Shown here: piece by piece, positions 39,659 to 50,692 of the stretch
Layout of the letters: each line of letters opens with the position of its first letter
Position numbering within the stretch: position 1 is the first letter of the stretch
Position numbers and translations under genes: made by a program
From: Candidatus Sabulitectum silens
GTDB taxonomy: Bacteria > Fermentibacterota > Fermentibacteria > Fermentibacterales > JCC-6
Direction of reading: 5' to 3'
Assembly: GCA_001875255.1 (NCBI GenBank)
Contig: MJAN01000010.1
Location: forward strand, 19,398 to 83,397
Length of the DNA stretch: 64,000 bases
The notes under the pieces: generated by a model
The model's database searches: none
What the model was told of the DNA's origin: nothing
Seen by the model: the letters and a program-made list of their open reading frames with translations, nothing else

Positions 39659-39661
39659 TCC

Positions 39662-40316
39662 TTATCGGGGCTGAACCGTGCTATTGCCATCTACTATTGC
39701 AATGCCGCTGCTGGTCCCTATTCGAGAGGCTCCGGCCTCTATCATTTTAAGGGCGTCCGCCCTTGTCCTTATTCCGCCGGAGGCTTTACCCCGGCCCTGT
39801 CCCCCACCGTTTCCCGCATGAGCCTTACATCGGGAACGGTTGCGCCGCCCCGGGCGAAGCCGGTGCTGGTCTTTACGAAGGCAGCCCCGGCATCAATGGA
39901 AATGGAGCAGGCGGTTACTTTTTCCTGCTGTGAAAGCAGGCAGGTTTCCAGTATTACCTTCACCGGTGTTCCCGGAACAGCCTTTACAACCTCCTGTACA
40001 CACCGGTAAACGCCTCTGTGATCCCCGGCTCTCAGAAGGCCCAGGGGGATTACCATGTCGATCTCGGAAGCCCCCCTGGACACCGCCCATTCCGCTTCCC
40101 GGGGGGTGAGGGGTGTGGCCCCCAGGGGGAAACCGGCAACGGAGCAGACAAGGGGTCCCCTTCCATGGAGGATATCGAAGCACAGGGAACCCACACAGGG
40201 TTCACACAAACGGAAAAGAAGCTGTAGTCAATGGCCTCCCGGCAGAGCCCGTCTATCATGGATGGTGTCGCGTCGGGCTTCAGAAGGGTGTGATCAATAT
40301 ATCCGGCCAGATCCAT
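39662..40316 (-). CDS. deoC: Deoxyribose-phosphate aldolase DeoC (two frameshifts)
   Basis: Class I aldolase splitting 2-deoxyribose-5-phosphate. N terminus [16 protein letters not shown], then [39 protein letters not shown] with the catalytic lysine region, and [15 protein letters not shown], which holds the Schiff-base lysine. Indels near 40150 and 39785; the corrected end reads [20 protein letters not shown], then RIGTSSG. About 218 residues. The start lies inside the preceding lipoprotein gene (23-base overlap). Confidence 0.92.
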
Positions 40317-41619
40317 AGCCTATGTCCTCCCTGAGAAAAACCAGTGTTATCTCCCCGGGCACCACGGTAACCGGTTCATGGCTGAATGTCCTGCCGTTGA
40401 CGGTGACGGAAACCGGCCAGGTGCCGGCTGGAACGGTGAGCCTGGCCATCTGTATCTGTGCCGGCAGGGTGAGCCAGGCCCGGAGATCAGCCCGTTCGGT
40501 TACAGCGCCTACAATGCTCAGTATGAGACCCACGCCTGAACTCAGGGTACTGTTACCGGTGAGTTCTTCTGTGAGGTCCTCTCCCAGTTCGGAAGCGCCG
40601 GACTTCACCGCAAGCCTTGCGGCTGCCCGAAGGACATTCCTTGCGGCGTGGTCCTCAAGGTTCTTCCTGGCAATTCCGTTCATGTCCTGCACCAGGAAAA
40701 GCCGGGCTTCACCGCCGGCGGCTGAAAGGGTTCCGGTGACAGACCGCCGGGTGAACATTGGAATCACCGGAAGGGCCAGTCTGTAGACCCTGTCCTCGGA
40801 ATGTACCGCGAAGTCCCGTTCTTCCCTTCGGGCTATACTTCCAAGCTCCACCACTGCCACTATCTCGCCCTGTTCACCGCTTCGGGGGTTTCTGGAATAG
40901 TCAATATCAGGCCAGAGACGCTGAAACTCGCTGAGGAGGCCGTCGAATCCGTTGTAGTCCGCCAGGCGCATTGCGTCGGCCCGGAGCTGAACCGGGGTGG
41001 GAAGGCCGTACTGGCCGGCGTAGACCGAGTCGTATGTGGCCATGGCCAGCCTGTAGCTCACCAGTGCGTCGTCGTAGTCGTGGTCCATCTCGTAGAGGAC
41101 ACCCATGAAGTACCGTACAAAGGCATCGTCGGTGTATCGGTTGGGGTTCTCGCCGTAGTGGGAATTGATCTCCTTCAGCTTCTCGTTCACCCTCCTGGCC
41201 TCTACGGCGGCGCTTTCAATGTTCCCGGATGCGGCGAAACTGGCGGCCAGACAGTAGTTTATGAACACCTTCTCGTAGTCGGCCCCCCTGAAATCCAGCG
41301 CAAGGTCGCTGGTTATCATGGAAGCCGCCTGCTGGCCGATGTCCGTTCCCCTCTGGAGGTCGCTGAGCCCGTCGGCCCGAAGCAGAGCTGCCTGGGCTGT
41401 GTCATGAAGACCCGCGTACCTGGCCAGATTCCCGAGTTCCATGAGATAGAGAAGCCTGTCCTTCCCGGTGCTGTCGGGAAACACATGCCTCAGCCTCTCC
41501 ATTGCCCGTACCGGCTGGCCCATGCCGAGGTCGTTTATCACCGGACGCATGGTGCCGGTGTAGGAGGAGGCGCAGGCCAGGAGAAGAAGGGCCCAGAAGA
41601 AAAGGAGGGCGTTCCTCAC
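40294..41619 (-). CDS. COG3014-like lipoprotein with TPR-like region
   Basis: 441 residues from GTG 41619. Lipobox LLACAS at the N terminus. Helical repeats in the first 230 residues ([20 protein letters not shown], then [20 protein letters not shown] and [20 protein letters not shown]) are TPR-like; a beta-rich C-terminal part follows ([20 protein letters not shown] onward). It resembles the COG3014 group, whose genes commonly sit beside LpoB-type lipoproteins. The exact role is unknown; envelope assembly is likely from context (LpoB next door). Confidence 0.78.
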   Translation of the reverse strand: MRNALLFFWALLLLACASSYTGTMRPVINDLGMGQPVRAMERLRHVFPDSTGKDRLLYLMELGNLARYAGLHDTAQAALLRADGLSDLQRGTDIGQQAASMITSDLALDFRGADYEKVFINYCLAASFAASGNIESAAVEARRVNEKLKEINSHYGENPNRYTDDAFVRYFMGVLYEMDHDYDDALVSYRLAMATYDSVYAGQYGLPTPVQLRADAMRLADYNGFDGLLSEFQRLWPDIDYSRNPRSGEQGEIVAVVELGSIARREERDFAVHSEDRVYRLALPVIPMFTRRSVTGTLSAAGGEARLFLVQDMNGIARKNLEDHAARNVLRAAARLAVKSGASELGEDLTEELTGNSTLSSGVGLILSIVGAVTERADLRAWLTLPAQIQMARLTVPAGTWPVSVTVNGRTFSHEPVTVVPGEITLVFLREDIGYGSGRIY

Positions 41620-41620
41620 C

Positions 41621-42209
41621 CTACCACTCGATCATTTTCTTTATCTCGGTGGAACCCATCCATACCTTGAGGGCGCTTTCCACATCGATGAGTTCGATGT
41701 TGATCTGGTAATAGACCGCCCGGGTGCTGCCCTCCTGGTCCTCTATGGAGTTCACCGTTCCGGTCATCACATAGTCGGCGCCAACCTCTCTGCCGAACTG
41801 GGCGGCACTTTCAGGGGAGGCGAAATGGACTGGTCCCTTCTTTCATCCCTGACTTCATCCCTCTCCCTGCCCCCTGAGGCTATCCTGAAACGGCCGGAGT
41901 TCAGCAGGGACCTCTCTATCTCGGACATGAAACATCCACATTGATGTGTTCGGTGCTCTGGTTCCTGACTCCGCCCACCAGGACCACAGGCGGCCCTGTT
42001 TCAGTTCTGCCGTCCACCACACGGGCCCCGGCGACCCAACGGCCCTCAAGACACTGCTCAACGATGGACTGGGCCACTAACCTGGCGTCGGTGTCGTTCC
42101 ACCTGCCGCTTAGGTCCGTAACGGTGTCGGTATCGGTGCGGGTTACCTCCCGGCCGCCGCAGCCTGCCAGAAAAAGAATAGCCAGAGCGGCTATGAATAC
42201 AGTTTTCAT
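41621..42209 (-). CDS. LpoB-like penicillin-binding-protein activator lipoprotein (two frameshifts)
   Basis: ATG 42209 starts a lipoprotein signal with lipobox LAGC. Then VTDLSGRWNDTDARLVAQSI, the typical LpoB opening, and VVLVGGVRNQSTEHINVD. Indels near 41940 and 41835 hide the second half, which corrected reads SLLNSGRFRIASGG, then FGREVGADYVMTGTVNSIED, and ends IKKMIEW. About 196 residues. LpoB proteins activate bifunctional peptidoglycan synthases from the outer membrane in proteobacteria; here the partner is not visible. The start overlaps the upstream gene (ATGA). Confidence 0.85.
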
Positions 42210-43024
42210 ACTGATGTCTCCTCTCGTGAACTACCTTGGAACCTCGATGGCCCCCTGAAAAGAACATTGAAATAACCGTTTCCCCTGTTGACCGCTGATA
42301 TGCCAGGCTCGGGAGCCGGCTTGAAAATACTCATGTAAACCGCCGAGGAGGGTGGTGCGGTGTCATTGGGGTTGCCGCTGTGAACCGTACCGGTAAACTC
42401 CCACATGATTCTCTCCCGGGCGGTGCTGTAGCCTGCGAACATTGCCTGTGTGCCCAGGGTTCCAAGCATTTCGCCCATGGAGGACACAAGGTGTGAAGAA
42501 TACCCGGACATGGCCTCGAATACATCCCTGGGAACCACAACTCCCGCTTCCTGGGCAGCTAGCATCTCCGCCAGGGTGGGAAGCCTTTTGCCCCTCTGGG
42601 AGAGGTAGGACTGGGCGCCGTTCCAGGTAACTGAAGCCGCGGGACTGTCAAGCATCTGTGAGGGAACCGTAAGGCCCCCGCTCTGGTCGCCCATAAAGGG
42701 TGTGAAAGCAAGGAACTCCATGGCGTCGCCCGAGCCTCCGGTTATTATCACTCCAAGGTCTCCGGTTCCGAAACCGGAGGAGTTGATCCAGGTGACAAGA
42801 CCACGGTAGGAGACCGGCTCGGAATCTATGAAGAAACCGGATACCTGAACCGACTCACCTTCTATATCGACAGTGGTTCCGGGAACGTAGACCATACCCT
42901 GGGGAGGTTCGGGAAGATGACAGACGGAGCAGTAGGTACCGTCGTTTTCCGCAGCGCATTCGGGACACTCCCAGGACAATGCGGACAGAACTATGAACAG
43001 AACGGGCAGAAGAATGATTCTCAT
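42206..43024 (-). CDS. Secreted zinc-ribbon plus SUMF1-like (formylglycine-generating-enzyme fold) protein
   Basis: 272 residues. A signal peptide (MRIILLPVLFIVLSALSW) is followed by a rubredoxin-like or zinc-ribbon quartet, CPECAAENDGTYCSVC, then a SUMF1-type fold: PQGMVYVPGTTVDIEGESV, FFIDSEPVSYRGLVTWI, SVTWNGAQSYLSQRGKRLP and MWEFTGTVHSG. The catalytic cysteines of true formylglycine-generating enzymes are not apparent, so it is likely a binding or structural module. Zinc ribbon plus export is unusual. It is embedded in the LpoB operon. Confidence 0.75.
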   Translation of the reverse strand: MRIILLPVLFIVLSALSWECPECAAENDGTYCSVCHLPEPPQGMVYVPGTTVDIEGESVQVSGFFIDSEPVSYRGLVTWINSSGFGTGDLGVIITGGSGDAMEFLAFTPFMGDQSGGLTVPSQMLDSPAASVTWNGAQSYLSQRGKRLPTLAEMLAAQEAGVVVPRDVFEAMSGYSSHLVSSMGEMLGTLGTQAMFAGYSTARERIMWEFTGTVHSGNPNDTAPPSSAVYMSIFKPAPEPGISAVNRGNGYFNVLFRGPSRFQGSSREETSV

Positions 43025-43044
43025 ACCTGTGGCTAACCTCCCTG

Positions 43045-45916
43045 TTAGAATTCCGTTGACAATGTGAAGTAGTATTCAGGTTTCTGGCTTATTCCCGCAA
43101 GGTCGGTCCGCCAGGCGATATCGGTTTTCAATACGAAGTACCCTATATTCAGCCTGAACCCTGTTCCTATGGACATCTTGATGTCCTCCAGCCTGTATCC
43201 TCCGCTGCCCCTTGCGCCTTTGAATGTGGACAGGTCGTCGGAGACGAAGCCCAGGTCGGTGAATATCACTCCCCTGCCCCGTGTGAGTGTTATGGGAATG
43301 GGGGCGGCAAGGCTGAGATAGTTCAGCACCGGATAACGGAGCTCCACGGAAGCCACTCCGTATCGGGTTCCGTTAAGTGAGACATAGTCCCAGCCCCGGA
43401 GCATGTCGGCGTAACTGGTGTAGAACTGGTAGAGGTCTCCCACCCCTCCACATCCCCGGTGCTCCTTCTGTGGGGAAGGGCTCCACCCAGGAAGAACCGC
43501 TGGGGATCCTCCCCGAAGCTCATTCCACCGGCAAGCCTGGTTGCCAGTGTCACCTCGGAGGAAACCCAGGTGTATTCCCTGAGGTCGAACATTCCGGTGA
43601 AGTACTGGGAATTGTCCCAAAGACCCGGGGCGTAGTCGAAATCGATGCTCATGCGGCTTCCCACCCGGGGACCGACAGCGCCCCAGAGAGCGTTGTCGTA
43701 GACCAGGTTCGCCCCCAGGGAGAAGATGTTCTCCCTGAAGAGAAGGTCGTTGGACCACAGGCCCTCACGGGAAACCCGCCTGTAGCTGGCGGAAAGACCG
43801 GCTCTGACGGCCTTGGTGAATGGGTAATAGGCACCCAGACCTGATCCCAGGTTGATGTCCCTCACATAGTCGCGGTTGCCTGCATTGTCTTCAAAGACAT
43901 ACCTTGAAGCGAAACGGTAAACGGAACCACCGGTCTGCACCCTGTGACCCAGGTTGCTGTACATCACTGCCACATCCATGTCGTTGACCTGGCCGCTGAA
44001 GTCCGCCAGTATGCCCATTTTGTGAAGGGCAAGGACATCGCTGAATATGAAATAGGAGCTTCCGGTAAGACCGGCGTAGGAATCGAACCCGGCGTTGGCG
44101 CTGACCTGATCCAGGGAGAAGGCCGGCTGGTAGGGAGCAATGCGCCAGTGCCCCGTTTCGAAGTAAACGCTGTCTTCTTCACCGTAATAGTCCCTCCCCG
44201 CCGCACACAGATGAAGGGAATCGGGGCCTTCGGCCCGTCTGGAGGTAAGGTCGTGGGAGATGTAGAGGCCCGATCCGCTCCAGTCCGATGACTGGAACAG
44301 GGCCACTCCGGAGGAATCCGCCCAGCTTGGATAACCCGGGGTCATGTAGAGATCGGTGAGCTTCACCGCGGCGGTGGTGTCGGTTTTCAGCAGATAGAAA
44401 TCCGGCTGGCCCTGCTCAGAGGAGATGAAGACCAGGCCTTCAGGGGTTTCCACCGGAGTGGATATGTCCTCCAGACATGTATGTACAGTGTCGGCGGAGC
44501 CATCGGTTCCAAGGAGGAGGATGGATCTGATACCAAGGGAGGGATCCTCGGAGACGCACCAGATGCCGCTTTCTCCCCACCAGAGGTCGAACTCTCCCTG
44601 GTTGTTCTCGGTAAGCCTTGCAAGCTCCCCGGCGTGGATATCCCACATCCATACGTCAAGTGTGGCGTTCTGCAAAGCACTGAAGGCTATCTGCCCCCCG
44701 GAGGGATTCCACACCGGATCCCTTATTAACTCGAACTGGAAGGGGAGTTCCGTCATCTCCCCCTGGAGCGATGCGATCATGATGCCATCGGTTACCTGTT
44801 TCTGGAAGGCCACCGCCACGGAATCAGAGCCCGGGGAGAAGCACATGGTCCTGTACATGGGTGAGACGGACCTCTCCTGTATCCCGGTTCCGTCAACCAC
44901 CCGGAGCAGCTCTTCCCCGTCCACCGCCGAGCGAACCACACCGGAAAAACGGGCGTGGTGATACTCGGCTCCGGCCACTGAAGACCCGTCGGGGGAGATG
45001 ATCGGCCCGGCCATGTTCAACCTGCCTGCGCCGCTTCCACTGCCCTTCATGATTGGGGTGCCGAGGTCGGAAGGACTATCTCCGGTTGCCACGTCTCCCC
45101 AGTAGGTTTCCCTGGCCCATTCGATGAACCTCTCGCTGAACTGCTCTACGGTCATGTCGAAGGCGGCACGCATGGCGCCGTTAATGCCCTCGCGATTCCG
45201 CATCTGTCTTACGAAGTCCTGGAAGCGTTCTTCACCGTAGCGCTCTATCATGAAATGATAAATGGCCTGCCCCTGCCGGTAAACCAGATAATCCTGCCTC
45301 CGGTTGAGCTGGGGTATCGTTACTATGCCGTTCCGTATCACAAGGTCCCTGAACTCGATCTCGCTTGCGGTATCCCATCCCAGGGAGGTGTACTCGGCGA
45401 GACCCTCCATTACCCAGAGGGGGTTCTGGACCTGAGTATGTCGGTGAGCTCCCTGCGGTACATCATGTCATACACATAGGCGTGGTTCAGTTCGTGGGCC
45501 AGTACATGCCTGTAGGTGCTCCAGACCCCTTCGAAGGGAACCGCGATCCTGCCCTTGTAGAACTCGGTGAAACCTCCCACCCCAACACCAAGTTCGCTTG
45601 ATATCAGAGTTGTCTGCCGGAACCTTGCCGGGGAACGGTAAACTATCACCGGTATGGGCTGGGAGGGGAGGTAATCGAAGGTGCCGCTGAGAAGGCGGAT
45701 CTCCCGTTCAGCTATCACCGCTGTGCTTTCGGCAACGGTTTCGCTTCCCTCCTCGTAATAAACATCGAAATGGGGTGAATGGATGACCCACCAGTCCTGG
45801 TCGATCCCGGTTATCTTGTTACGGCCGTATTCCGTGGCATGGGCGGAAACGCAAAGCAGCAACAGCGGAAGCAGTATGAAATATCTCAAAATGAGCCTTT
45901 CCTGATGGAGGACCAT
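43045..45916 (-). CDS. Peptidase MA/TolB-like propeller/outer-membrane barrel fusion protein (at least two frameshifts)
   Basis: About 955 residues. Signal peptide (RYFILLPLLLLCVSAHA), then a gluzincin-like metallopeptidase MA domain with HELNHAYVYD, followed after an indel near 45410 by NPLWVMEGLAEYTS, whose glutamate is the expected third zinc ligand. Next a TolB-like propeller (ISPDGSSVAGAEYHHARFSG, CFSPGSDSVAVAFQKQV, IWCVSEDPSLGIRSILLLG). The last 350 residues are alternating beta strands ending FTLSTEF, as in Omp85/BamA-type barrels, with an indel near 43440. It is the first gene of the lipoprotein operon. The role could be proteolysis or assembly at the outer membrane. Confidence 0.82.
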
Positions 45917-45989
45917 TTCCCAATACGCTTATTATACCATTGTCCGCCGGAAATGTGCCCGGGGAGGAGAACATTTGCATATTAGACCC

Positions 45990-46312
45990 ATGAGAAGAAT
46001 CATCCCCTTTGCTTCCGTTCTGTTGATCCTGGTTGCCTGCGGTGGCGAACCAGGCCCGGAATTCACCCCGGAGGATATGGAACTGATAACCGAAGCCGCC
46101 TCCATGACAGCGAGGAACCTTGCCTTTCTGCCGGATTCAGCGGGATGGTCCCCCCGCCGGACAGCACCGCCATCCTTGCACTGGAGCAGCTTGCCTTGAG
46201 GAATGTGGAAACCTGGCCGGTGTTCTTCAGGGCGGCGGCGGACACGGCGTCGAAGCTGGAACAGCTCATGATACAGGCCCAGCGGGAGGAACAGCAGTTC
46301 CAGCTGCTTTAG
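45990..46312 (+). CDS. Small lipoprotein (one frameshift)
   Basis: ATG 45990. The signal MRRIIPFASVLLILVAC has lipobox LVAC. The mature part is short and helical: PEFTPEDMELITEAASMTAR, then after an indel near 46145 VPPPDSTAILALEQLALRNV and ending [10 protein letters not shown]. About 107 residues. No family recognised. Its stop overlaps that of the convergent rseP gene. The gap of 73 bases to the divergent peptidase MA gene must hold two promoters, not clearly readable. Confidence 0.6.
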
Positions 46313-47543
46313 CGGACCCTTGTGACCACCCTTGATATGTCCCGGAATATCACCGCTGCGAAGAGGATCAGCAGAAGAAGTACCCCTATCTGCTGGGCGG
46401 TCTGGATCACCCTTGGAGAAGCGGGTTTGCCCCTTGCCCCTTCATAAAGCAGGAACAGGAACTGTCCGCCGTCGAGTACCGGCAGGGGGATCAGGTTAAA
46501 GCCCATTATGGCCAGGGAGAAGTAGGCAATGGTCTCAAGGAACCTGGAGATCCCGAAGCCGGCCTGCTGCCCGAGGGTTTCAGCCACGAAGACAGGTCCG
46601 CCGGACATCTCCACCAGCTGAACCGGAGAGACCACCAGTTTGACCAGCCCGGAATAGAAGGCCAGGGCACCCTCCAGCGCCGCGGTGACGCTGAGGCCAA
46701 GGGCTTCGAACACCGGCAGCTTCATTGTTCTGGTTTCCCCCATGGATGTAACGCCTATGATGAGCCTTCCCTGGTAATCCATGGGCTCCACCCATGCTGT
46801 GTCCGGGGAACCGTTCCTCATGAAGACGATCTCCGCGTACCTTCCGGTGAACTGGGAGACCTCCCTCTGGAGTTCGGAAAAGTCCGCTACGGGAACGCCG
46901 TTCACCGCTGTAACGCTGTCACCGGACCGAATACCTGCTTCATAGGCCGGCATGCCCACCGATGACTCCACCACCGTAGTGAGAAGGGGGGTGAACCCCG
47001 GAAGGCTGTCCGGGGAAAGGTTGTAGGGAACAGTCAGCCGGGAGCCGTTCCTCTCCACCAGGAACTCACCGGTTGGGTTCGCCTCCACCGCCTGGTAGAG
47101 CTCGGACCAGTCGGCCACCTCCGAACCGGATACCATTATCACCCTGTCACCGGTTTCGAGGCCGTCCATGTGAACGCTGCCCACCACCGGCTGGGTAACC
47201 GGTATCTCGGTTCCTGTAACCGCCAGCACGGTGAACATCAGCATAGCCGCCAGGACAAGGTTCATGAAGGGCCCGGCCAGGACCACAAGCGACCGCTTCC
47301 ACCATTCACCGGGGAAACAGTTCCACTCCCCACGCCCAGGTCCACCTTCACATAGCCCCCCAGGGGAATTGCGCCTATGCAGTATTCCGTTTCACCGGCC
47401 TTCTTCCTGAAGAGGAAGGGGGGAAAACCTATGCTGAACCGTTCAACTGGAAGCCCAACCGCCTTTGAGACAAGGAAGTGTCCCAGCTCGTGGAAGAAAA
47501 CTATAAGACCGAGGCCAACGATTACCGCGGGTATTGAGAGCAT
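46309..47543 (-). CDS. rseP: Site-2 protease RseP (one frameshift)
   Basis: Membrane zinc metalloprotease that cleaves anti-sigma or signal-peptide remnants within the membrane. [20 protein letters not shown] at the N terminus holds the zinc histidines; GGYVKVDL is typical. After an indel near 47300 it continues with [18 protein letters not shown], two PDZ domains (around [15 protein letters not shown]) and the second zinc site [20 protein letters not shown]. About 410 residues. It lies downstream of dxr with a 22-base overlap, as in many genomes. Confidence 0.95.
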
Positions 47544-48621
47544 GCCAGTTCAACCGCCCCTCTTGCCCTATTGCGGGCCATTTCATCCACTTCCAGCAGA
47601 TGGGCGAGATCCTCCACGGGCTTTGCCCCCATGGCTCGCACGGTTTCACCGATGATCCGGGGTATTTCACCGAAGGGCAGTCGGCGGTTCAGGAAGGCCT
47701 CCACGGCGATCTCGTCCGCAGCGTTCGCCGCGGCGGGGGCGGTTCCGCCCATGTCGCCGGCGGCCAGAACGGCCTCGTAGGCGGGATATCTTGACAGGTC
47801 AAGGGGTTCGAAGCAGAGCGTACCCCACTGAAGGGGGGATTCCGAGGCAACGGGTAAAGCGGGCAGATCGGGATAGAGAAGGGCCCATGCTATGGGAACC
47901 CTCATGTCCGGAAGACCCAGGAGAGCCTTCCAGGCGCCGTCGGCGCTCTCTACGAAGGAGTGAACCACGCTGCTTCTGTGAATAACTACCTTTACTGGAA
48001 TACCGGGAAAGAGAGCTCGGGCCTCAAGTACCTCAAATGCCTTGTTCACCATTGACGCTGAATCCACGGTTATCCTTCCGCCCATATTCCATGTGGGGTG
48101 ATCAAGGACCATTTCCGGTGTGGCCCCGGGAATGTCAGCCGGGTCAAGGTCCCGGAGGGACCCGCCGGAGGCGGTAAGGGTAATGCTTCTGGCCCTGCGG
48201 GTTTCGCCCATAAGACACCTGAAATGGTGCTGTGCTCGCTGTCCACTGGAATTACAAGCCCCTTCCGGAGGTGGTCGGTAAGAAGTTCAGAGCCGATAAC
48301 GAGGCTTTCCTTGTTGGCAAGGGCAAGGGGCAGGCCCATTTCCTGGCACACAAGGCTTGCCTGGAGCCCGGCGCTTCCTACTATTGCGTTAAGGGCCATA
48401 TCGCAGCCTTCAAGGGCCTTCAGTATGGTTTCCCTGTGGCTGCCCCGGGTGGCGGCACCGGCAAAAGCCGGAGAATATCTGTTCCGCTGTTCATCAAGCT
48501 TTTTCAACGAACTCCGGCATACGATGGAATGCAGTTCCAGCTCGGGGCTGCCCTGGATCACCTCAAGGGCCTGTCTGCCTATGGAGCCCGTGGAGCCAAG
48601 GACGGCGATCCTTCTTCCCAT
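47522..48621 (-). CDS. dxr: 1-deoxy-D-xylulose-5-phosphate reductoisomerase (one frameshift)
   Basis: MEP pathway enzyme making MEP from DXP with NADPH. NADPH loop [18 protein letters not shown], then [16 protein letters not shown] and VDSEHSTI before an indel near 48215; then [45 protein letters not shown] and GALLG-like middle segment, and [18 protein letters not shown] in the C-terminal domain. About 366 residues. Overlaps cdsA (TGATG) and rseP. Confidence 0.97.
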
Positions 48622-49425
48622 CAGCCGGTTACTCCGAACAGAGTGAGGACCACAAGGGCGGCGGGAGCCGCGGCAACCGCGCTGTCGAACCTGTCCAGTA
48701 TGCCTCCGTGCCCAAGAAGAATGGTGCCTGAATCCTTGACCCCGGCATCCCTTTTCAGTGATGATTCAAAGAGGTCGCCCAGGACTCCCGCAAGCCCCCC
48801 GGCAACACCGGTCACAACAAGGGGAAAAAGCTCGAAGCCGCCGAAACTGCCCACGATCACGCAACCGGCCACGGCGCCGATAATGCCTCCGGCGAACCCC
48901 TCCCAGGATTTGTTGGGGCTTACCCGTGGCATCATCTTGTGCCTGCCGAATGCGGATCCAGCGAAATAAGCGATGCTGTCGCCAAGCCAGCAGAGGGCCA
49001 GTATCGCAAATACGATCCAGACCCCGGAATTAATGAAGAGCCAGCCCAGAATGCCGAAGCCCATGGTGTAGAATCCCAGAAGGCCGATGTTCCGGCGATC
49101 CTCCTTCTGGAATGGGCCGGTCCCATGGTTATCATCACGCAGAGGGCTACCAGCGCCCCTGGAAGAAGAAGGGCCGGCAGGGCCAGGGGGTGGTCAACGG
49201 CGATAAGAAGGGTCGCCGCACCGGCGGTAAAGGATACGAGTATCCTTGTGAGGAGGTTCACACCGCTGGAACAGCACAGCTGAACAGCCTCCCAGCCGGC
49301 GAAAACAGCCAGGGCGCAAATAGGAAGACGCTCCACACCGGTGGTGCGTAAAAGAGTATCCCAAGGAACAAAATGATCCCGGGAACTGCGATGAGGGTTC
49401 TTCCAAAAAGTTTCTGAAAGGCCAT
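48621..49425 (-). CDS. cdsA: Phosphatidate cytidylyltransferase CdsA (two frameshifts)
   Basis: Makes CDP-diacylglycerol from phosphatidate and CTP in the inner membrane. The N terminus reads FGRTLIAVPGIILFLGILFY; six to eight helices follow, with LLTRILVSFTAGAATLLIAV and LCWLGDSIAYFAGSAFGRHK, then the family signature VSPNKSWEGFAGGIIGAVAG, and KDSGTILLGHGGILDRFDS at the end. Indels near 49340 and 49110. About 268 residues. Starts right after uppS ends; order uppS-cdsA-dxr-rseP is widely conserved. Confidence 0.95.
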
Positions 49426-50142
49426 CTAGTTCTCCAGCCCTCCGAAACGCCGCCCCTGGAGCAGTAGTCCTGGATCGCCCTGTTCAGTTCATCCCTGCTG
49501 AAGTCCGGCCACAGCACCGGGGAGAAGAAGAACTCGCTGTAGGCCGACTGCCACATGAGGAAGTTGGAAAGCCTCTGCTCTCCGCTGGTTCTGATTATCA
49601 GCTCGGGATCAGGGATGTCCGGATTGTAGAGATGGGAAGCGATGGTTGCCTCGGTGATTCCATCCGGTGACACTTCCCCGGCCTGCACCTTCTCCGCAAT
49701 GGCCGCCACTGCATCGCGTATCTCCGCCCTGCCTCCGTAACTGAGGGCCAGGACAAGTGTGAGCCCGGTGTTCCCGGCGGTGTGCTCCATTGCCTCCTGG
49801 AGGTCCTTAAGGGGCCCCCGTGGGAGGTCCTGGAGCCTTCCAGTGGCCCGTATCTTCACATTCTTGTCGTGGAGCTCCTGAAGATTGCCCCTTATGAACC
49901 GGCTGAGAAGCTTCATTATGAAAGTCACCTCAGCCCTGGGCCGGGACCAGTTCTCCGTGGAAAAGGCATAGAGTGTGAGGTACTTCACACCCAGTTCGCC
50001 GCAGACCTCGACGGAATCGTGAATGGAACCCTCGGCGGCGTCGTGGCCTTGATCCGGGGAGCCCGCGCTGCCTGGCCCATCGGCCGTTGCCGTCCATTAT
50101 TATGGCGATGTGCTCGGGTACTGAAGAGGGATCAGACCTCAA
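49426..50142 (-). CDS. uppS: Undecaprenyl diphosphate synthase UppS (two frameshifts)
   Basis: Cis-prenyltransferase making the undecaprenyl carrier for peptidoglycan. Signature [19 protein letters not shown] with the catalytic Asp, then after an indel near 50055 the run [49 protein letters not shown] and WPDF. A second indel near 49455 hides the last residues, which correctly read GRRFGGLEN. About 238 residues. Its start overlaps the frr end by 11 bases. Confidence 0.96.
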
Positions 50143-50689
50143 GGATCTCGTCTTCCTTCAGCTGAAGGATCCTGTCGATCTCCTTTGTTGCCCTGTCAAC
50201 GGTTTCCTGGACATCCAGCATGGCCTTTTTCTCCTGGTCTTCGGTGATGTCACCGTTCTTGCAGGCCTTCTTCAGGGAATCGTTGGCGTCCCTTCGAATG
50301 TTCCGTATGGCGGTTTTGCCCTCTTCGGCAAGTTTCTTAACATGCCGGGAGAGGTCCCGTCTTCTTTCCTCGGACAGCTTTGGAATGGGGATCCTGATTA
50401 TGGGGCCGTCGACATTCGCCCTCAGTCCCAGATCGCTTGCCTCGATGGCCCTGGCTATGTCCGGGGCGGTGGAGGCGTCCCAGGGCTGAACAACCAGCAG
50501 CCTTGGCTCCGGGGCGCTTATACCGGCAACCTGTTTCAGGGGAAGGGTATCACCCCATATCTCCACCCTGATGGTGTCGAGGAGGGCGGGACTGGCCTTT
50601 CCCGTTCGCACCACGGACATTTCCTTCGATGTGTTGCGCAGGGTTTTCTCGGCGCGGTCTTCAAGGTCCAAAAGAATTTCCTCGTACAT
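50132..50689 (-). CDS. frr: Ribosome recycling factor
   Basis: 185 residues, the exact usual length, without frameshifts. Typical three-helix bundle with [59 protein letters not shown] and the C-terminal ending YVDEILEV-like KEDEILEV. It splits post-termination ribosomes together with EF-G. In the conserved tsf-pyrH-frr order. Confidence 0.97.
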   Translation of the reverse strand: MYEEILLDLEDRAEKTLRNTSKEMSVVRTGKASPALLDTIRVEIWGDTLPLKQVAGISAPEPRLLVVQPWDASTAPDIARAIEASDLGLRANVDGPIIRIPIPKLSEERRRDLSRHVKKLAEEGKTAIRNIRRDANDSLKKACKNGDITEDQEKKAMLDVQETVDRATKEIDRILQLKEDEILEV

Positions 50690-50692
50690 TGC

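Noticed and set aside
48354..48371. Another TGGCAC followed by TTGC, possible sigma-54 promoter
   Set aside because: The GG to GC spacing is two bases too long, and it lies inside dxr.
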